A stretch of 64,000 nt of DNA from Aestuariivita sp. (lineage in GTDB: Bacteria > Pseudomonadota > Alphaproteobacteria > Rhodobacterales > Rhodobacteraceae), in the NCBI GenBank assembly GCA_018401465.1, contig JAGYKE010000005.1, forward strand, positions 868,001 through 932,000, given 5' to 3'. The stretch's first letter is position 1; every line of letters begins with the position of its first letter. Position numbers and translations under genes: made by a program. This document shows positions 52,765 through 61,190 of this stretch, piece after piece. Below the pieces are notes generated by a model, which was not told where the DNA came from, did no database searches, and saw nothing but the letters and a program-made list of their open reading frames with translations.

Positions 52765-53547
52765 ATGGTTCTTGCCATCGCGATGCTTCTCGGCCCGACG
52801 CCTGCGCGGGCCGAAGCGTCGGTGGCGATCCCGTCAAGCGCCAGCGCGGGCCTCGCGCTGCGCGGCGAGCTTTTCCGGCCATCAGGCGGCGGCAAGGCCC
52901 CGGCGGTCGTACTGATGCATGGGTGCGGGGGCTGGCAGCCCGCCGTTCTGCGCGGGCTTCAAGACCATGCGCGCTTTCTTGCGCGGCAAGGCTTCGTGGT
53001 TCTGAACCTCGACAGTTTCGGCCCGCGCGGGCAGGCCGGCGGCCGCGTCTGCGAAAGCACCAGACGCCTGGCCGAGGCGCGGGACTTCCGCACGCATGAC
53101 GCGTTCGACGCCCTGCGTTTTCTCAGGCAGCAGCCCTTTGTCGACGGCGCACGCATCTTTCTCGTGGGTCAGAGCAACGGCGGAAGCACGGCGATGATCG
53201 CCGCGATGGAACGCACGCGGGCCCGCCATGTCGGCACCGCTCCGGGGTTCAGGGGGGTTGTCGCGCTTTATCCATGGTGCGGCGCGATGGGCACGCGGCG
53301 GCCCGAGCTGGGCTCGCCGCTGTTGATCCTCGGCGGGGCGCTCGACGACTGGGTTCCGCCCGACGACTGCCGGCGCATACAGGGGCGCAGCCGCGAGTTG
53401 CGGACCGAGGTCTATGCCAACGCGGCGCATTCCTTCGACGTGCCGATCCCGGTGCACCGGTATCTGGGCAACCTGATCGGCTACAATCCTGCCGCCACGG
53501 CAAGCGCGCGGGCCGAAATGCTGCGGTTCTTCCGCACCTATCTCTAG
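52765..53547 (+). CDS. secreted dienelactone hydrolase-like alpha/beta hydrolase
   Basis: The protein has 260 residues from the ATG at 52765; a TTG at 52738 would add nine residues. An N-terminal signal peptide (MVLAIAMLLGPTPARA) indicates export. The alpha/beta-hydrolase core has LMHGCGGWQP (oxyanion strand), the nucleophile elbow GQSNGGST, the acid in GALDDWVP and the His in NAAHSFD. This arrangement is the dienelactone-hydrolase type, though its nucleophile is Ser rather than Cys. The substrate is unknown. The gene stands alone, convergent with the quinone oxidoreductase. Confidence 0.85.
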   Translation: MVLAIAMLLGPTPARAEASVAIPSSASAGLALRGELFRPSGGGKAPAVVLMHGCGGWQPAVLRGLQDHARFLARQGFVVLNLDSFGPRGQAGGRVCESTRRLAEARDFRTHDAFDALRFLRQQPFVDGARIFLVGQSNGGSTAMIAAMERTRARHVGTAPGFRGVVALYPWCGAMGTRRPELGSPLLILGGALDDWVPPDDCRRIQGRSRELRTEVYANAAHSFDVPIPVHRYLGNLIGYNPAATASARAEMLRFFRTYL

Positions 53548-53568
53548 GCCAAGCCGTCCTGCGGGGGA

Positions 53569-54570
53569 TCACCCCCCGAGCGTCACCACCAGCTTGCCCT
53601 TGACCCGACGCGCGGCAAGCTTTTCAAGCGCCCCCGGCGCGGCAGCAAGTCCGGCGACGGTTTCGACCACCGGCTTGATCCGGCCTTCGGCATAGAGCGC
53701 GAAAAGCTCCTGCACGGACTGGGCATGGCGCTTGGGGTTGCGCTGGGTGGCGGCGCCCCAGAACACGCCGATCACGCTGCAGGCCTTCAGAAGCGGCAGG
53801 TTCATCGGCAGTTTTGCGATCCCGGCGGGAAAGCCCACGACCAGATAGCGCCCTTCCCACGCGATGGCGCGCAAGGCCGGTTCGGCATAGCCGCCGCCGA
53901 CAGGGTCATAGATCACATCCGCACCGCCCTTGCCGCAGAGCGCCTTGAACTGCTCGGCCAGCGCGCGGCTTTCGTCCTTGTCGGCGACCGAAGCCGGATA
54001 GACGATCCCGTCATCGGCCCCCGCCGCCAGCGCCACGTCCAGCTTGTCCTGCGACGAACAGGCCGCGAGCACCCGCGCGCCCAGCGCCTTGCCCAGTTCG
54101 ACCGCGGCCAGCCCGACACCGCCCGACGCGCCCAGCACCAGAAGCGTCTCGCCCGCGCGCAGGGCGGCGCGGTCGGTCAGCGCGTGATAGGATGTGCCAT
54201 AGGTCATGAGGAACGCCGCCGCATCGGTCAGGGGCATGTCGTCAGGGATGGGCGTCACGGCCTCGCGCTTGAGCGCCACCTGTTCGGCCAGCCCGCCCCA
54301 GCCGGGGAAGCCCAGCACCCGCTGGCCCACCGCGATGTCAGTCACGCCTTCGCCCACCGCAGACACGGTTCCGGCGATTTCCGCACCCGGGGCGAAGGGG
54401 CGTTCGGGCTTGAACTGGTACATGTCGCGGATGATCAGGAGGTCGGGAAAATTGAGGCCCACGGCGGCGACATCGACCACCACCTCGCCTTTGCCCGGGC
54501 GCGGGGTCGGCAGATCCTCGACCACCAGCGTTTCGGGGCCTCCGGGCGCGCGGCTGAGCAGGGCTTTCAT
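53569..54570 (-). CDS. NADPH:quinone oxidoreductase (MDR superfamily, zinc-free)
   Basis: The protein has 333 residues from the ATG at 54570 (MKALLSRAPGGPETLVVEDL). The GroES-like N-domain has VGLNFPDLLIIRDMY. The nucleotide-binding domain has VLGASGGVGLAAVELGKALG (AxxGxxG NADPH motif) and VGGGYAEPALRAIAWEGR. There are no zinc-ligand cysteines, as expected for the quinone oxidoreductase/QOR group. It reduces quinones or enones with NADPH. It is divergent from the ModE-like gene. Confidence 0.9.
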   Translation of the reverse strand: MKALLSRAPGGPETLVVEDLPTPRPGKGEVVVDVAAVGLNFPDLLIIRDMYQFKPERPFAPGAEIAGTVSAVGEGVTDIAVGQRVLGFPGWGGLAEQVALKREAVTPIPDDMPLTDAAAFLMTYGTSYHALTDRAALRAGETLLVLGASGGVGLAAVELGKALGARVLAACSSQDKLDVALAAGADDGIVYPASVADKDESRALAEQFKALCGKGGADVIYDPVGGGYAEPALRAIAWEGRYLVVGFPAGIAKLPMNLPLLKACSVIGVFWGAATQRNPKRHAQSVQELFALYAEGRIKPVVETVAGLAAAPGALEKLAARRVKGKLVVTLGG

Positions 54571-54699
54571 CGGCTTTCCTCCTGTTGAACCTGTGGGCGG
54601 CAGCATCGCGATTGTGCGGGCACAGGCAATCCCTTATCCGCCGCGCCCTGCCCGCGATCCGGCTTGCGCGCGGGAAGGCCGCTTTGGCATAACCCCCGC

Positions 54700-55083
54700 A
54701 TGACACCGACAGACACGCCCCGGACGACCGCGCCCAGCCTGCGCATCCGCATCCTGTTCGGGGACGACGCGATGCTGGGACCCGGCAAGGCAGATCTTCT
54801 CGAACGCATCCGGGACACCGGGTCGATCGCCGCCGCCGGGCGGTCGATGGGGATGAGCTACAAGCGCGCCTGGATGCTGGTCGAGGAAATGAACGCCGCC
54901 TTCCGCGAGCCCCTTGTCACCTCGACACGCGGCGGCGCGCAGGGCGGCGGCGCGCGGCTGACGGATGCGGGCGAAGAGGTGCTGGCCCAGTACCGCAAGC
55001 TCGAAGAGATCATGGCCGAAGCCGGGGCAGAGGGGATCGCGGCCCTGCAGTCGATGCTGAGGGATATTCCCGAAGGAAAATAA
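54700..55083 (+). CDS. ModE-type molybdate regulator, DNA-binding domain only
   Basis: The protein has 127 residues from the ATG at 54700. The winged HTH is of the LysR/ModE kind (LLERIRDTGSIAAAGRSMG then MSYKRAWMLVEEMNAAF), with the RGGAQGGGARLT wing. The C-terminal molybdate-binding Mop/TOBE domains of E. coli ModE are missing, as in the short alphaproteobacterial forms. It stands directly upstream of modA and may sense molybdate indirectly or bind DNA constitutively. Confidence 0.85.
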   Translation: MTPTDTPRTTAPSLRIRILFGDDAMLGPGKADLLERIRDTGSIAAAGRSMGMSYKRAWMLVEEMNAAFREPLVTSTRGGAQGGGARLTDAGEEVLAQYRKLEEIMAEAGAEGIAALQSMLRDIPEGK

Positions 55084-55109
55084 CGCTTGATCGCCGGGAT
55101 CATGATTGC

Positions 55110-55131
55110 GATATGTTTCACGAAACATATC
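55110..55131. promoter_or_regulatory. palindromic operator candidate (Mo-box-like) before modA
   Basis: GATATGTTT (55110-55118) and AAACATATC (55123-55131) form a perfect 9-bp dyad around CACG. It sits just upstream of the probable modA start at 55152 and covers the alternative ATG at 55113. The position and AT-rich ends recall ModE boxes, but the sequence is not the textbook consensus. Confidence 0.55.
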
Positions 55132-55151
55132 AACTACAGGGGCACCACGGC

Positions 55152-55928
55152 TTGACCGCACCGACGCCGCATCTGCGTTTTCTCGCCGCCCTGATCGGGC
55201 TTGCGGGCGCTGTCCCGGCGGCCGCAGGGGATGAGATAACGGTCTTCGCCGCTGCCAGCATGGCCAATGCGCTTGCCGAAATCGAACCGGCGTTCGAGGC
55301 GGCCACGGGCCATGACCTTGTCGTGTCGCTGGCCGGGTCATCGGCGCTTGCCCGCCAGATCCAGCAGGGCGCCCCGGCTGACATCTTCATCTCGGCCAGC
55401 ACTGACTGGATGGACAGGATCGAGGCCGACGGGCTGATCGAGCCGGGCAGCCGGTTCGATCTTCTGGGCAACAGCATCGTCCTTATCGCCTTCGGGACCG
55501 GCGCGGAACAGGTCGAGATCGGCCCAGATCTCGACCTTGCCGGGTTGCTGGGCGACGGGCGTCTGGCCATGGCGCTGGTCGAGTCCGTGCCTGCCGGCAT
55601 CTACGGCAAGGCCGCGCTGGAAAGCCTTGGGCTGTGGGACAGCGTCGAGGCGCAGGTGGCGCAGGCCGACAACGTGCGCGCGGCGCTTGCTTTCGTGACG
55701 ACGGGCGAGGCCCCCCTTGGCATCGTCTATGCGACCGATGCGGCGGCGTCCGACAATGTCACCACCGTGGGAACCTTCCCCGCTGACAGCCATCCGCCCA
55801 TCGTCTATCCCGTGGCCGATCTGGCGAACCGGGATGTCCCGGGCGAGGCCGCCTTTCTCGACTATCTCCGCGGCCCCGAGGCCCGCGCGGCGTTCACGCG
55901 GCAGGGCTTCACGGTTCTGGTGCCCTGA
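55152..55928 (+). CDS. modA: molybdate ABC transporter substrate-binding protein
   Basis: The protein has 258 residues from the TTG at 55152, which has AGGGG upstream. The ATG at 55113 lies inside a palindrome and is less likely. The signal peptide is LRFLAALIGLAGAVPAAAG. Mature features are ITVFAAASMANALAEI (oxyanion-binding Ser), VSLAGSSALARQIQQGAPAD and FVTTGEAPLGIVYATDA (conserved Tyr). It binds molybdate or tungstate in the periplasm and feeds ModBC. Confidence 0.93.
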   Translation: MTAPTPHLRFLAALIGLAGAVPAAAGDEITVFAAASMANALAEIEPAFEAATGHDLVVSLAGSSALARQIQQGAPADIFISASTDWMDRIEADGLIEPGSRFDLLGNSIVLIAFGTGAEQVEIGPDLDLAGLLGDGRLAMALVESVPAGIYGKAALESLGLWDSVEAQVAQADNVRAALAFVTTGEAPLGIVYATDAAASDNVTTVGTFPADSHPPIVYPVADLANRDVPGEAAFLDYLRGPEARAAFTRQGFTVLVP

Positions 55929-55931
55929 GAG

Positions 55932-56627
55932 ATGACGGACTGGCTTGGCCCCGAAGAATGGCGCGCCGTCGCGCTGTCGCTGCAGGTGTCCTTCTGGGCC
56001 ACGCTGGTGAGCCTGCCCTTGGGTATTCTCACCGCCTATGCGCTGGCGCGGTGGACCTTTCCGGGCAAGCAGGTTCTGAACGGCCTTGTCCACCTGCCGC
56101 TGATCCTGCCGCCGGTGGTGACGGGATATTTGCTGCTGATCACCTTCGGCACGCGCGGCCCCGTGGGCAGCATCCTTGCAGATTGGGGCATCGTTCTGGC
56201 CTTCCGCTGGACCGGCGCGGCGCTGGCCGCCGGGATCATGGCCTTCCCCCTCATGGTGCGGGCGATCCGCCTGTCGATCGAGGCGGTGGACCCCAAACTC
56301 GAACAGGCGGCATCGACGCTGGGCGCGTCGCCGGGCTGGGTCTTTCTCACCGTCACGCTGCCCATGGCCCTGCCGGGGATCGTGGCGGGCACGATCCTCG
56401 CCTTCGCCAAGGCGATGGGGGAATTCGGCGCGACGATCACCTTCGTGTCGAACATCCCCGGCCAGACGCGCACCATCCCGTCGGCGATCTATGCCTTCCT
56501 GCAGGTGCCGGGGGGCGAAGCATCGGCCATGCGGCTTGTGATCGTGTCGGTGGTGGTGGCGATGGCGGCGCTTCTTCTGTCGGAACTCATCGCGCGCCGC
56601 GTGGCCGCGCGGGTCGGGGGCGCATGA
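55932..56627 (+). CDS. modB: molybdate ABC transporter permease
   Basis: The protein has 231 residues with five to six membrane helices. LPPVVTGYLLLITFGTRGPVG and the EAA-type loop LEQAASTLGASPGWVFLTV are characteristic of ModB. It starts three bases after the modA stop and overlaps modC by four bases. Confidence 0.93.
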   Translation: MTDWLGPEEWRAVALSLQVSFWATLVSLPLGILTAYALARWTFPGKQVLNGLVHLPLILPPVVTGYLLLITFGTRGPVGSILADWGIVLAFRWTGAALAAGIMAFPLMVRAIRLSIEAVDPKLEQAASTLGASPGWVFLTVTLPMALPGIVAGTILAFAKAMGEFGATITFVSNIPGQTRTIPSAIYAFLQVPGGEASAMRLVIVSVVVAMAALLLSELIARRVAARVGGA

Positions 56628-57739
56628 TGCTCGACATCACGCTCCGCCACGCCTTCCCGGGCTTCACGCTTGATGCCACCTTCCGCGCGCCGCCGGGGGT
56701 CACGGTGCTGTTCGGGCGGTCGGGGTCGGGCAAGACCACGGTCGTCAACGCGGTCGCGGGTCTGCTCATGCCCGATGCGGGCCGCATCGCGGCGGGCGAC
56801 TGGACGCTTCTCGACACCGAGCGCGGCATCAGGCTGAAACCCCATCGCCGCAGGCTGGGCTATATCTTTCAGGAAGGGCGGCTTTTCCCGCATCTGACGG
56901 TGCGCCAGAACCTCGCCTTCGGCGCGTGGTTCGCCCCGAAGGATGCCCCGCGCGAAGACATGGGCCGCGTCGTCGATCTTCTGGGGATCGGTCATCTCCT
57001 CGACCGTCGCCCCGGTGCCTTGTCGGGGGGCGAGAAAAGCCGCGTCGCCATCGGCCGCGCGCTTTTGTCGGCCCCGCGTCTGATCCTTGCCGACGAACCG
57101 CTTGCCGCGCTTGACGAGGCGCGCAAGGCCGAGATCCTGCCCTATTTCGAACGGCTGCGCGACGAGGTCAGCGTGCCGATCCTTTATGTCAGCCATTCGG
57201 CGTCCGAGGTTGCCCGGCTTGCCACGACGGTCGTCGCGCTTGATGCCGGCCGGGTCGTGGCGCAGGGCACCGCGGCCGAGGTTCTGGGCGACCCTGCCGT
57301 GCTGCCCGCGGGCGCGCGCGAGGCGGGCGCGGTGCTGACCGCCCGCGTCCTGCGCCACCACGACGACGGGCTGAGCGAACTCGACGCAGGCGGCACGTCG
57401 CTGTTCCTGCCGCGCATCGGGCAGGCGCCCGGGTCGACCTTGCGCGTGCGCATCGCCGCGCATGACGTGATCCTGTCGCGGACCCGGCCCGAGGGGCTCT
57501 CAGCGCTCAACATCGTGCCGGGCGTCGTGGCCGATATCCGCGCGGGCGACGGGCCGGGCGCGATGGTCGCGCTTGACACATCGGCCGGGCGGGTGCTGGC
57601 GCGGATCACGCGGCGGTCGGCCTGGGCGCTGGGCCTTGCCCCCGGGGTCGCGGTGCATGCGGTGATCAAGTCGGTGTCGGTCGCGCCATCCGATATCGGG
57701 GGGCAAGTACCGGTCAGGCCTGAACACCCGCCGATCTGA
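56624..57739 (+). CDS. modC: molybdate ABC transporter ATP-binding protein
   Basis: The protein has 371 residues from the ATG overlapping the modB stop (a second ATG follows immediately). The ABC domain has FGRSGSGKTTVVNAV, LSGGEKSRVAIGRAL and LILADEPLAALD. A C-terminal Mop/TOBE domain (about residues 295-360, STLRVRIAAHDVILSRTRPE) can bind molybdate and regulate transport. Its 3' end overlaps the end of the convergent Crp/Fnr-type gene by 26 bases. Confidence 0.93.
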   Translation: MMLDITLRHAFPGFTLDATFRAPPGVTVLFGRSGSGKTTVVNAVAGLLMPDAGRIAAGDWTLLDTERGIRLKPHRRRLGYIFQEGRLFPHLTVRQNLAFGAWFAPKDAPREDMGRVVDLLGIGHLLDRRPGALSGGEKSRVAIGRALLSAPRLILADEPLAALDEARKAEILPYFERLRDEVSVPILYVSHSASEVARLATTVVALDAGRVVAQGTAAEVLGDPAVLPAGAREAGAVLTARVLRHHDDGLSELDAGGTSLFLPRIGQAPGSTLRVRIAAHDVILSRTRPEGLSALNIVPGVVADIRAGDGPGAMVALDTSAGRVLARITRRSAWALGLAPGVAVHAVIKSVSVAPSDIGGQVPVRPEHPPI

Positions 57740-58388
57740 TCAACTGCTCGAGCCCCGCGCGGCCGGTCAGGTGCACCTCGCCACGGGCCTGTTCGATCAG
57801 GCCGCGCCGCTGGAATTCCGACAGGATCCGCGAGACGACCTCGCGCGCGGTGCCGAGTTCCGTGGCCAGCGAGGCATGCGTTGCGTGCACCACATCGCGG
57901 TCGTCGGCCAGTTCGACCAGCCGTGTGGCAAGGCGCACATCCATGCGCTGGAACACGATGTCGTCGATGAGCGCAAACAGATCGGTGATCCGGCGCGAAT
58001 AGGCGGTGAAGAGAAATTCCCGGAAGACCGGAGAACGCGCGACCAGATCATCGAAGGTCTGGCGCGGGATGGCGACGGCGCGCACATCCGTTTCCGCGAC
58101 GCCGTCGGCGGAATAATCTTCGAAAGCCAGCATGCAGGCGGTGGTCAGCACGCAGCTTTCGCCCGCGTGCACACGGTAAAGGATCACCTCGCGTCCGGTG
58201 TCGGAGCGCTGCTGCACGCGCACCGTGCCTTCAAGCAGCAAAAGCAGGCTGTCCGCCGACTGGCCCGGCGCGAAGACCTGCGTGCCTGAGGGAACCGACA
58301 CGATGCGGCTGCCCTGTTCGAGAGCCTCCCGGATGTCGGGCGGCAGGCGGTTCAGGCCCTTGAACTTGTCGATCCAGCTGTCCGGCAA
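57714..58388 (-). CDS. Crp/Fnr-family transcriptional regulator
   Basis: The protein has 224 residues. The effector barrel (FAPGQSADSLLLLLEGTVRV) contains a conspicuous ESCVLTTACMLAF motif with two cysteines, which might be a thiol-based or sulfur-species sensor. The HTH is ATHASLATELGTAREVVSRIL. It is convergent with modC and is followed at 98 bases, on the same strand upstream, by the SLAC1-type gene, so it is likely tied to the sulfur/anion genes from 58486 to 62405. Confidence 0.9.
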   Translation of the reverse strand: MPDSWIDKFKGLNRLPPDIREALEQGSRIVSVPSGTQVFAPGQSADSLLLLLEGTVRVQQRSDTGREVILYRVHAGESCVLTTACMLAFEDYSADGVAETDVRAVAIPRQTFDDLVARSPVFREFLFTAYSRRITDLFALIDDIVFQRMDVRLATRLVELADDRDVVHATHASLATELGTAREVVSRILSEFQRRGLIEQARGEVHLTGRAGLEQLIRSAGVQA

Positions 58389-58485
58389 AGGCCTCCTCCT
58401 CGGTCAGGTCCGGCGGGTGCCCGGACACTGTCCTAAGGTTGCCCTGTCAGGGCACCGGTGTCGAGGCGAAGGACTACCGGACGGG

Positions 58486-59445
58486 CTATTCCGGCTGACA
58501 GATTTCGCCAGCGATGGCGGCGCGCAATGTTCGGACGGCCAGTGCCAGAACAGTCAGGATCAGCAGGACCAGAACGGCCAGACCCACCGTATGGAACACG
58601 CCCGAGCCGCCCAGCGCCGCATGGCGGAAGTTTGCTGTGGACAGCGCCGCCAACGGGAAGGACAGCGCCCAGAAGGACATGGCGAAGGGCAGACGCAAGA
58701 GCGCGGGCACCTGCACCGCGACGATCGCCGCAAAAAACAGTGCGACATTGATGAGGACATGGGCAAAAGCGTCGATCTGCCCGCCGTTCAGTTCGGTCCA
58801 GCCCAGAAAGACGACCGATGGCGGCGCAATCAAGATCACCAGCGTCGGGCGCAGCTTGCCCGGCAGCGGGTCGTGAAAGATCAGCCGGTTGAAGACCAGC
58901 GTCAGCAGGATGATCCAGAACACGATGCCGACCGAAAAGAAGTACCATGCGACTTCGGTCAGGCCCAGATGCACGCCGCCCAGCGGCACGATCACGTTCG
59001 CCACCGCCGGGATGAACCAGGCGGGCGACAGCATGGCGGGCCCGAAGGCGCGGGCGGAAATCCAGGCCGACACGATCACGACCGTCAGCACCGCCTGCAC
59101 CCCCGCCGCGAAGATCCAGAGCGCCGCCGACACCTCGGGCAGGTGCGACTGCAGGAGCAGAGCCAGCAGCAGGAGCGAGATGCTGGCTGCGGGAAAGAAG
59201 GACAGCCGCACGGGATGACCCCATTCCGCCCCGACCTGTGCCGGGTGACGCAGGGCCTTCAGCGCATAAAGCGCCATGATGACGGCAAGGATCGCCGCCC
59301 CCACCACCGTCACCGCGTCCGAGGCCTGCGCGAAGCCGCCCGCCCGCAGCGCCAGCGCCAGCCCGAAGACGCCCATCGTCACCCCGAAGAAGGTGATCGG
59401 GAAATGGGCGAGCCAAGACTCGCCTGCGCTGTCGGTCGCGGTCAT
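58486..59445 (-). CDS. SLAC1/TehA-family anion channel or transporter
   Basis: The protein has 319 residues from the ATG at 59445 (MTATDSAGESWLAHFPITFF). Ten membrane helices, with FPITFFGVTMGVFGLALAL at the start and HPVRLSFFPAASISLLLLAL and NVIVPLGGV later, fit the SLAC1/TehA/Mae1 family. Members include the fungal sulfite exporter Ssu1. Next to a sulfide:quinone-reductase-like gene, export of sulfite or a related anion is a reasonable inference. An upstream GTG/ATG extension lies outside the transmembrane core and is unlikely. Confidence 0.88.
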   Translation of the reverse strand: MTATDSAGESWLAHFPITFFGVTMGVFGLALALRAGGFAQASDAVTVVGAAILAVIMALYALKALRHPAQVGAEWGHPVRLSFFPAASISLLLLALLLQSHLPEVSAALWIFAAGVQAVLTVVIVSAWISARAFGPAMLSPAWFIPAVANVIVPLGGVHLGLTEVAWYFFSVGIVFWIILLTLVFNRLIFHDPLPGKLRPTLVILIAPPSVVFLGWTELNGGQIDAFAHVLINVALFFAAIVAVQVPALLRLPFAMSFWALSFPLAALSTANFRHAALGGSGVFHTVGLAVLVLLILTVLALAVRTLRAAIAGEICQPE

Positions 59446-59479
59446 GTTGTCAGCTTCCCGAAGTGGTCCGGACCACATC

Positions 59480-59836
59480 CTAGCCCTTGGTGCGTCTGGT
59501 GCCCAGCAGCGACTCGGCCGTGTAGACAAGGATCGCCATGCCCACGGCCCCCGCCGCCGCGATGCCCAGCATCACGATGACGTCGATCGGCCCGCCGATA
59601 TCGGCCAGCCGCGACCGGGTCACGGCCATGACAAACCACACCGCCAGCACCGCGCCCACCGGCATGGACAGCTGCGCGAAAAGAAACTTGCGCCAGCTCA
59701 CCTCGCGGTCGCGGATCAGGACATAGGCATAGCCTAGCGTCACGATCACCGCCGCCGCCACCATCAGCCAGAACAGGCCCCGGCCGAACATTTCCTCAAA
59801 AACGGCAATCAGGGTTTCGAATGTCAGGTCCTGCAT
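59480..59836 (-). CDS. small membrane protein, probably DUF5368 family
   Basis: The protein has 118 residues from the ATG at 59836 (MQDLTFETLIAVFEEM). Three membrane helices lie at about residues 21-41, 54-73 and 85-110. It resembles DUF5368 proteins often found beside sulfide:quinone-reductase-like flavoproteins in Rhodobacterales (recollection, not proven here). It lies 14 bases after the flavoprotein stop, so the two are co-transcribed, and perhaps it anchors or partners that enzyme. Confidence 0.7.
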   Translation of the reverse strand: MQDLTFETLIAVFEEMFGRGLFWLMVAAAVIVTLGYAYVLIRDREVSWRKFLFAQLSMPVGAVLAVWFVMAVTRSRLADIGGPIDVIVMLGIAAAGAVGMAILVYTAESLLGTRRTKG

Positions 59837-59850
59837 GTCGGGTCCTCCTC

Positions 59851-61152
59851 TCAGGCCTTGCCGCGCAGCATGGCGTTGTAGGTGGCCTTGAGCGCCACCT
59901 CCTTCATCAGCCAGCTGATCCAGAGTTCCTCGAGCGGGGCGATCACCCCGGGGAACGACGGCACGAGATTGTTGTGATAATCGAATTCCACCAGCATCGC
60001 GCTGCCAACCCGCGTGATCAGCGGGCACGAGGTATATCCGTCATAGGCTTTGGTCCCGTCGCGGCCTTCGAGCGAGGCGACAAGATGATCCTCGACCACC
60101 GGCACCTGCCACTTGACCGATGCGGCGGTCTTGCCCTTGGGCACACCCGCGACATCGCCCAGCGCGAAGATGTCGGGATAGCGCAGGTGGCGCAGGGTGG
60201 CCATGTCAGCCTCGACCCAGCCCTGGTCGGTCCACTTGTCGGCCCAGGACAGGCCCGACTGGCGCACGAAATCGGGCGCGCGCTGCGGCGGGATCACGTG
60301 GATATAGTCGTAATCGATCTCTTCGGCCCCGGCTTCGGTGGCGAAGGTCGCACGCTTGGCACCCGCGTCGATTGCGGTCAGCGTGCGTTTCATCATCGTG
60401 TCGATGCCGCGGTCCTCGAACAGCATGCGCACCTTCTCGGACACAATGGGGACGCCGAAGAGAGTGGCCTGCGGCGCCGTATAGACCATGTTGACGGCAC
60501 CCTCCTGCCCGGCCCGGCGCGCGATGTCGTCGATCAGGAAGGCATGCTTGAGCGGCGCGCCCGCGCATTTCATCTCGGTCGCCGGGCGGGTGAAGAGCGC
60601 GGTGCCGCCGGTCTCGATGAACCGGCTCGCCGCCGCCCAGGTGCGGGCGGCGTAGTCGGGTCCGGCATAAAGCGCGCCAATCCCGTTTTCGCCCACCATG
60701 TCGAGGCTGAAGCCTTCGATGGCATCGTGGTCGAGGATGAGGCCCGGTGCCACCACAAGGCGGTCATAGTCAAGGACGGTGCCGCCTGCGGTCGTCACCT
60801 TGCGGGTTTCGGGATCGACGGCCGCGACGTAGTCCTGCAGCCATGTAACGCCTTCGGGCAGCCAGCGCGCAGTGTCGGACACGACGTAGGAGGCGGGCTT
60901 GAGCCCCGCCGCCACAAGCGACAGGCCGGGCTGATAGAGATGTTCACGCCGGGGATCGATCAGGGTGATCTGCGCGCCATCAAGCCGCTCCATCAGCCGG
61001 TTGGCCAGCGCGGTGCCGGCGGCACCCGCCCCGATGATCACGATGCGCGCCGTTGTGGTCACCGGTGCGGCCCGGGCGTTACCCCGGGCCGGAACCAGCG
61101 CGGTGGCCGCGCCGCCCGCAAGGGCGGCTGCCAGGAACTGTCTTCTGTCCAT
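59851..61152 (-). CDS. Tat-exported sulfide:quinone oxidoreductase-like flavoprotein
   Basis: The protein has 433 residues from the ATG at 61152. The N-terminus MDRRQFLAAALAGGAATAL is a twin-arginine signal, so the enzyme is probably periplasmic or membrane-associated outside. FAD-binding RIVIIGAGAAGTALANRL is followed by LYQPGLSLVAAG (typical of SQR) and DIFALGDVAGVP. Cysteines near residues 210 (EMKCAGAP) and 380 (YTSCPLIT) correspond to the two redox-active Cys of SQR. The C-terminal ELWISWLMKEVALKATY helices resemble the quinone/membrane-contact tail of SQR. It probably oxidises sulfide to polysulfide with quinone or cytochrome as acceptor. Confidence 0.85.
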   Translation of the reverse strand: MDRRQFLAAALAGGAATALVPARGNARAAPVTTTARIVIIGAGAAGTALANRLMERLDGAQITLIDPRREHLYQPGLSLVAAGLKPASYVVSDTARWLPEGVTWLQDYVAAVDPETRKVTTAGGTVLDYDRLVVAPGLILDHDAIEGFSLDMVGENGIGALYAGPDYAARTWAAASRFIETGGTALFTRPATEMKCAGAPLKHAFLIDDIARRAGQEGAVNMVYTAPQATLFGVPIVSEKVRMLFEDRGIDTMMKRTLTAIDAGAKRATFATEAGAEEIDYDYIHVIPPQRAPDFVRQSGLSWADKWTDQGWVEADMATLRHLRYPDIFALGDVAGVPKGKTAASVKWQVPVVEDHLVASLEGRDGTKAYDGYTSCPLITRVGSAMLVEFDYHNNLVPSFPGVIAPLEELWISWLMKEVALKATYNAMLRGKA

Positions 61153-61190
61153 TCTGTTTCCTCCTCGATTTCGACCGTGCCTTTGCATGG

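Noticed and set aside
58198-59580. 460-residue plus-strand frame over the SLAC1-type gene
   Set aside because: It is a GC-rich antisense shadow, extremely rich in Arg, Gln and His, while the opposite strand encodes a well-formed membrane protein.
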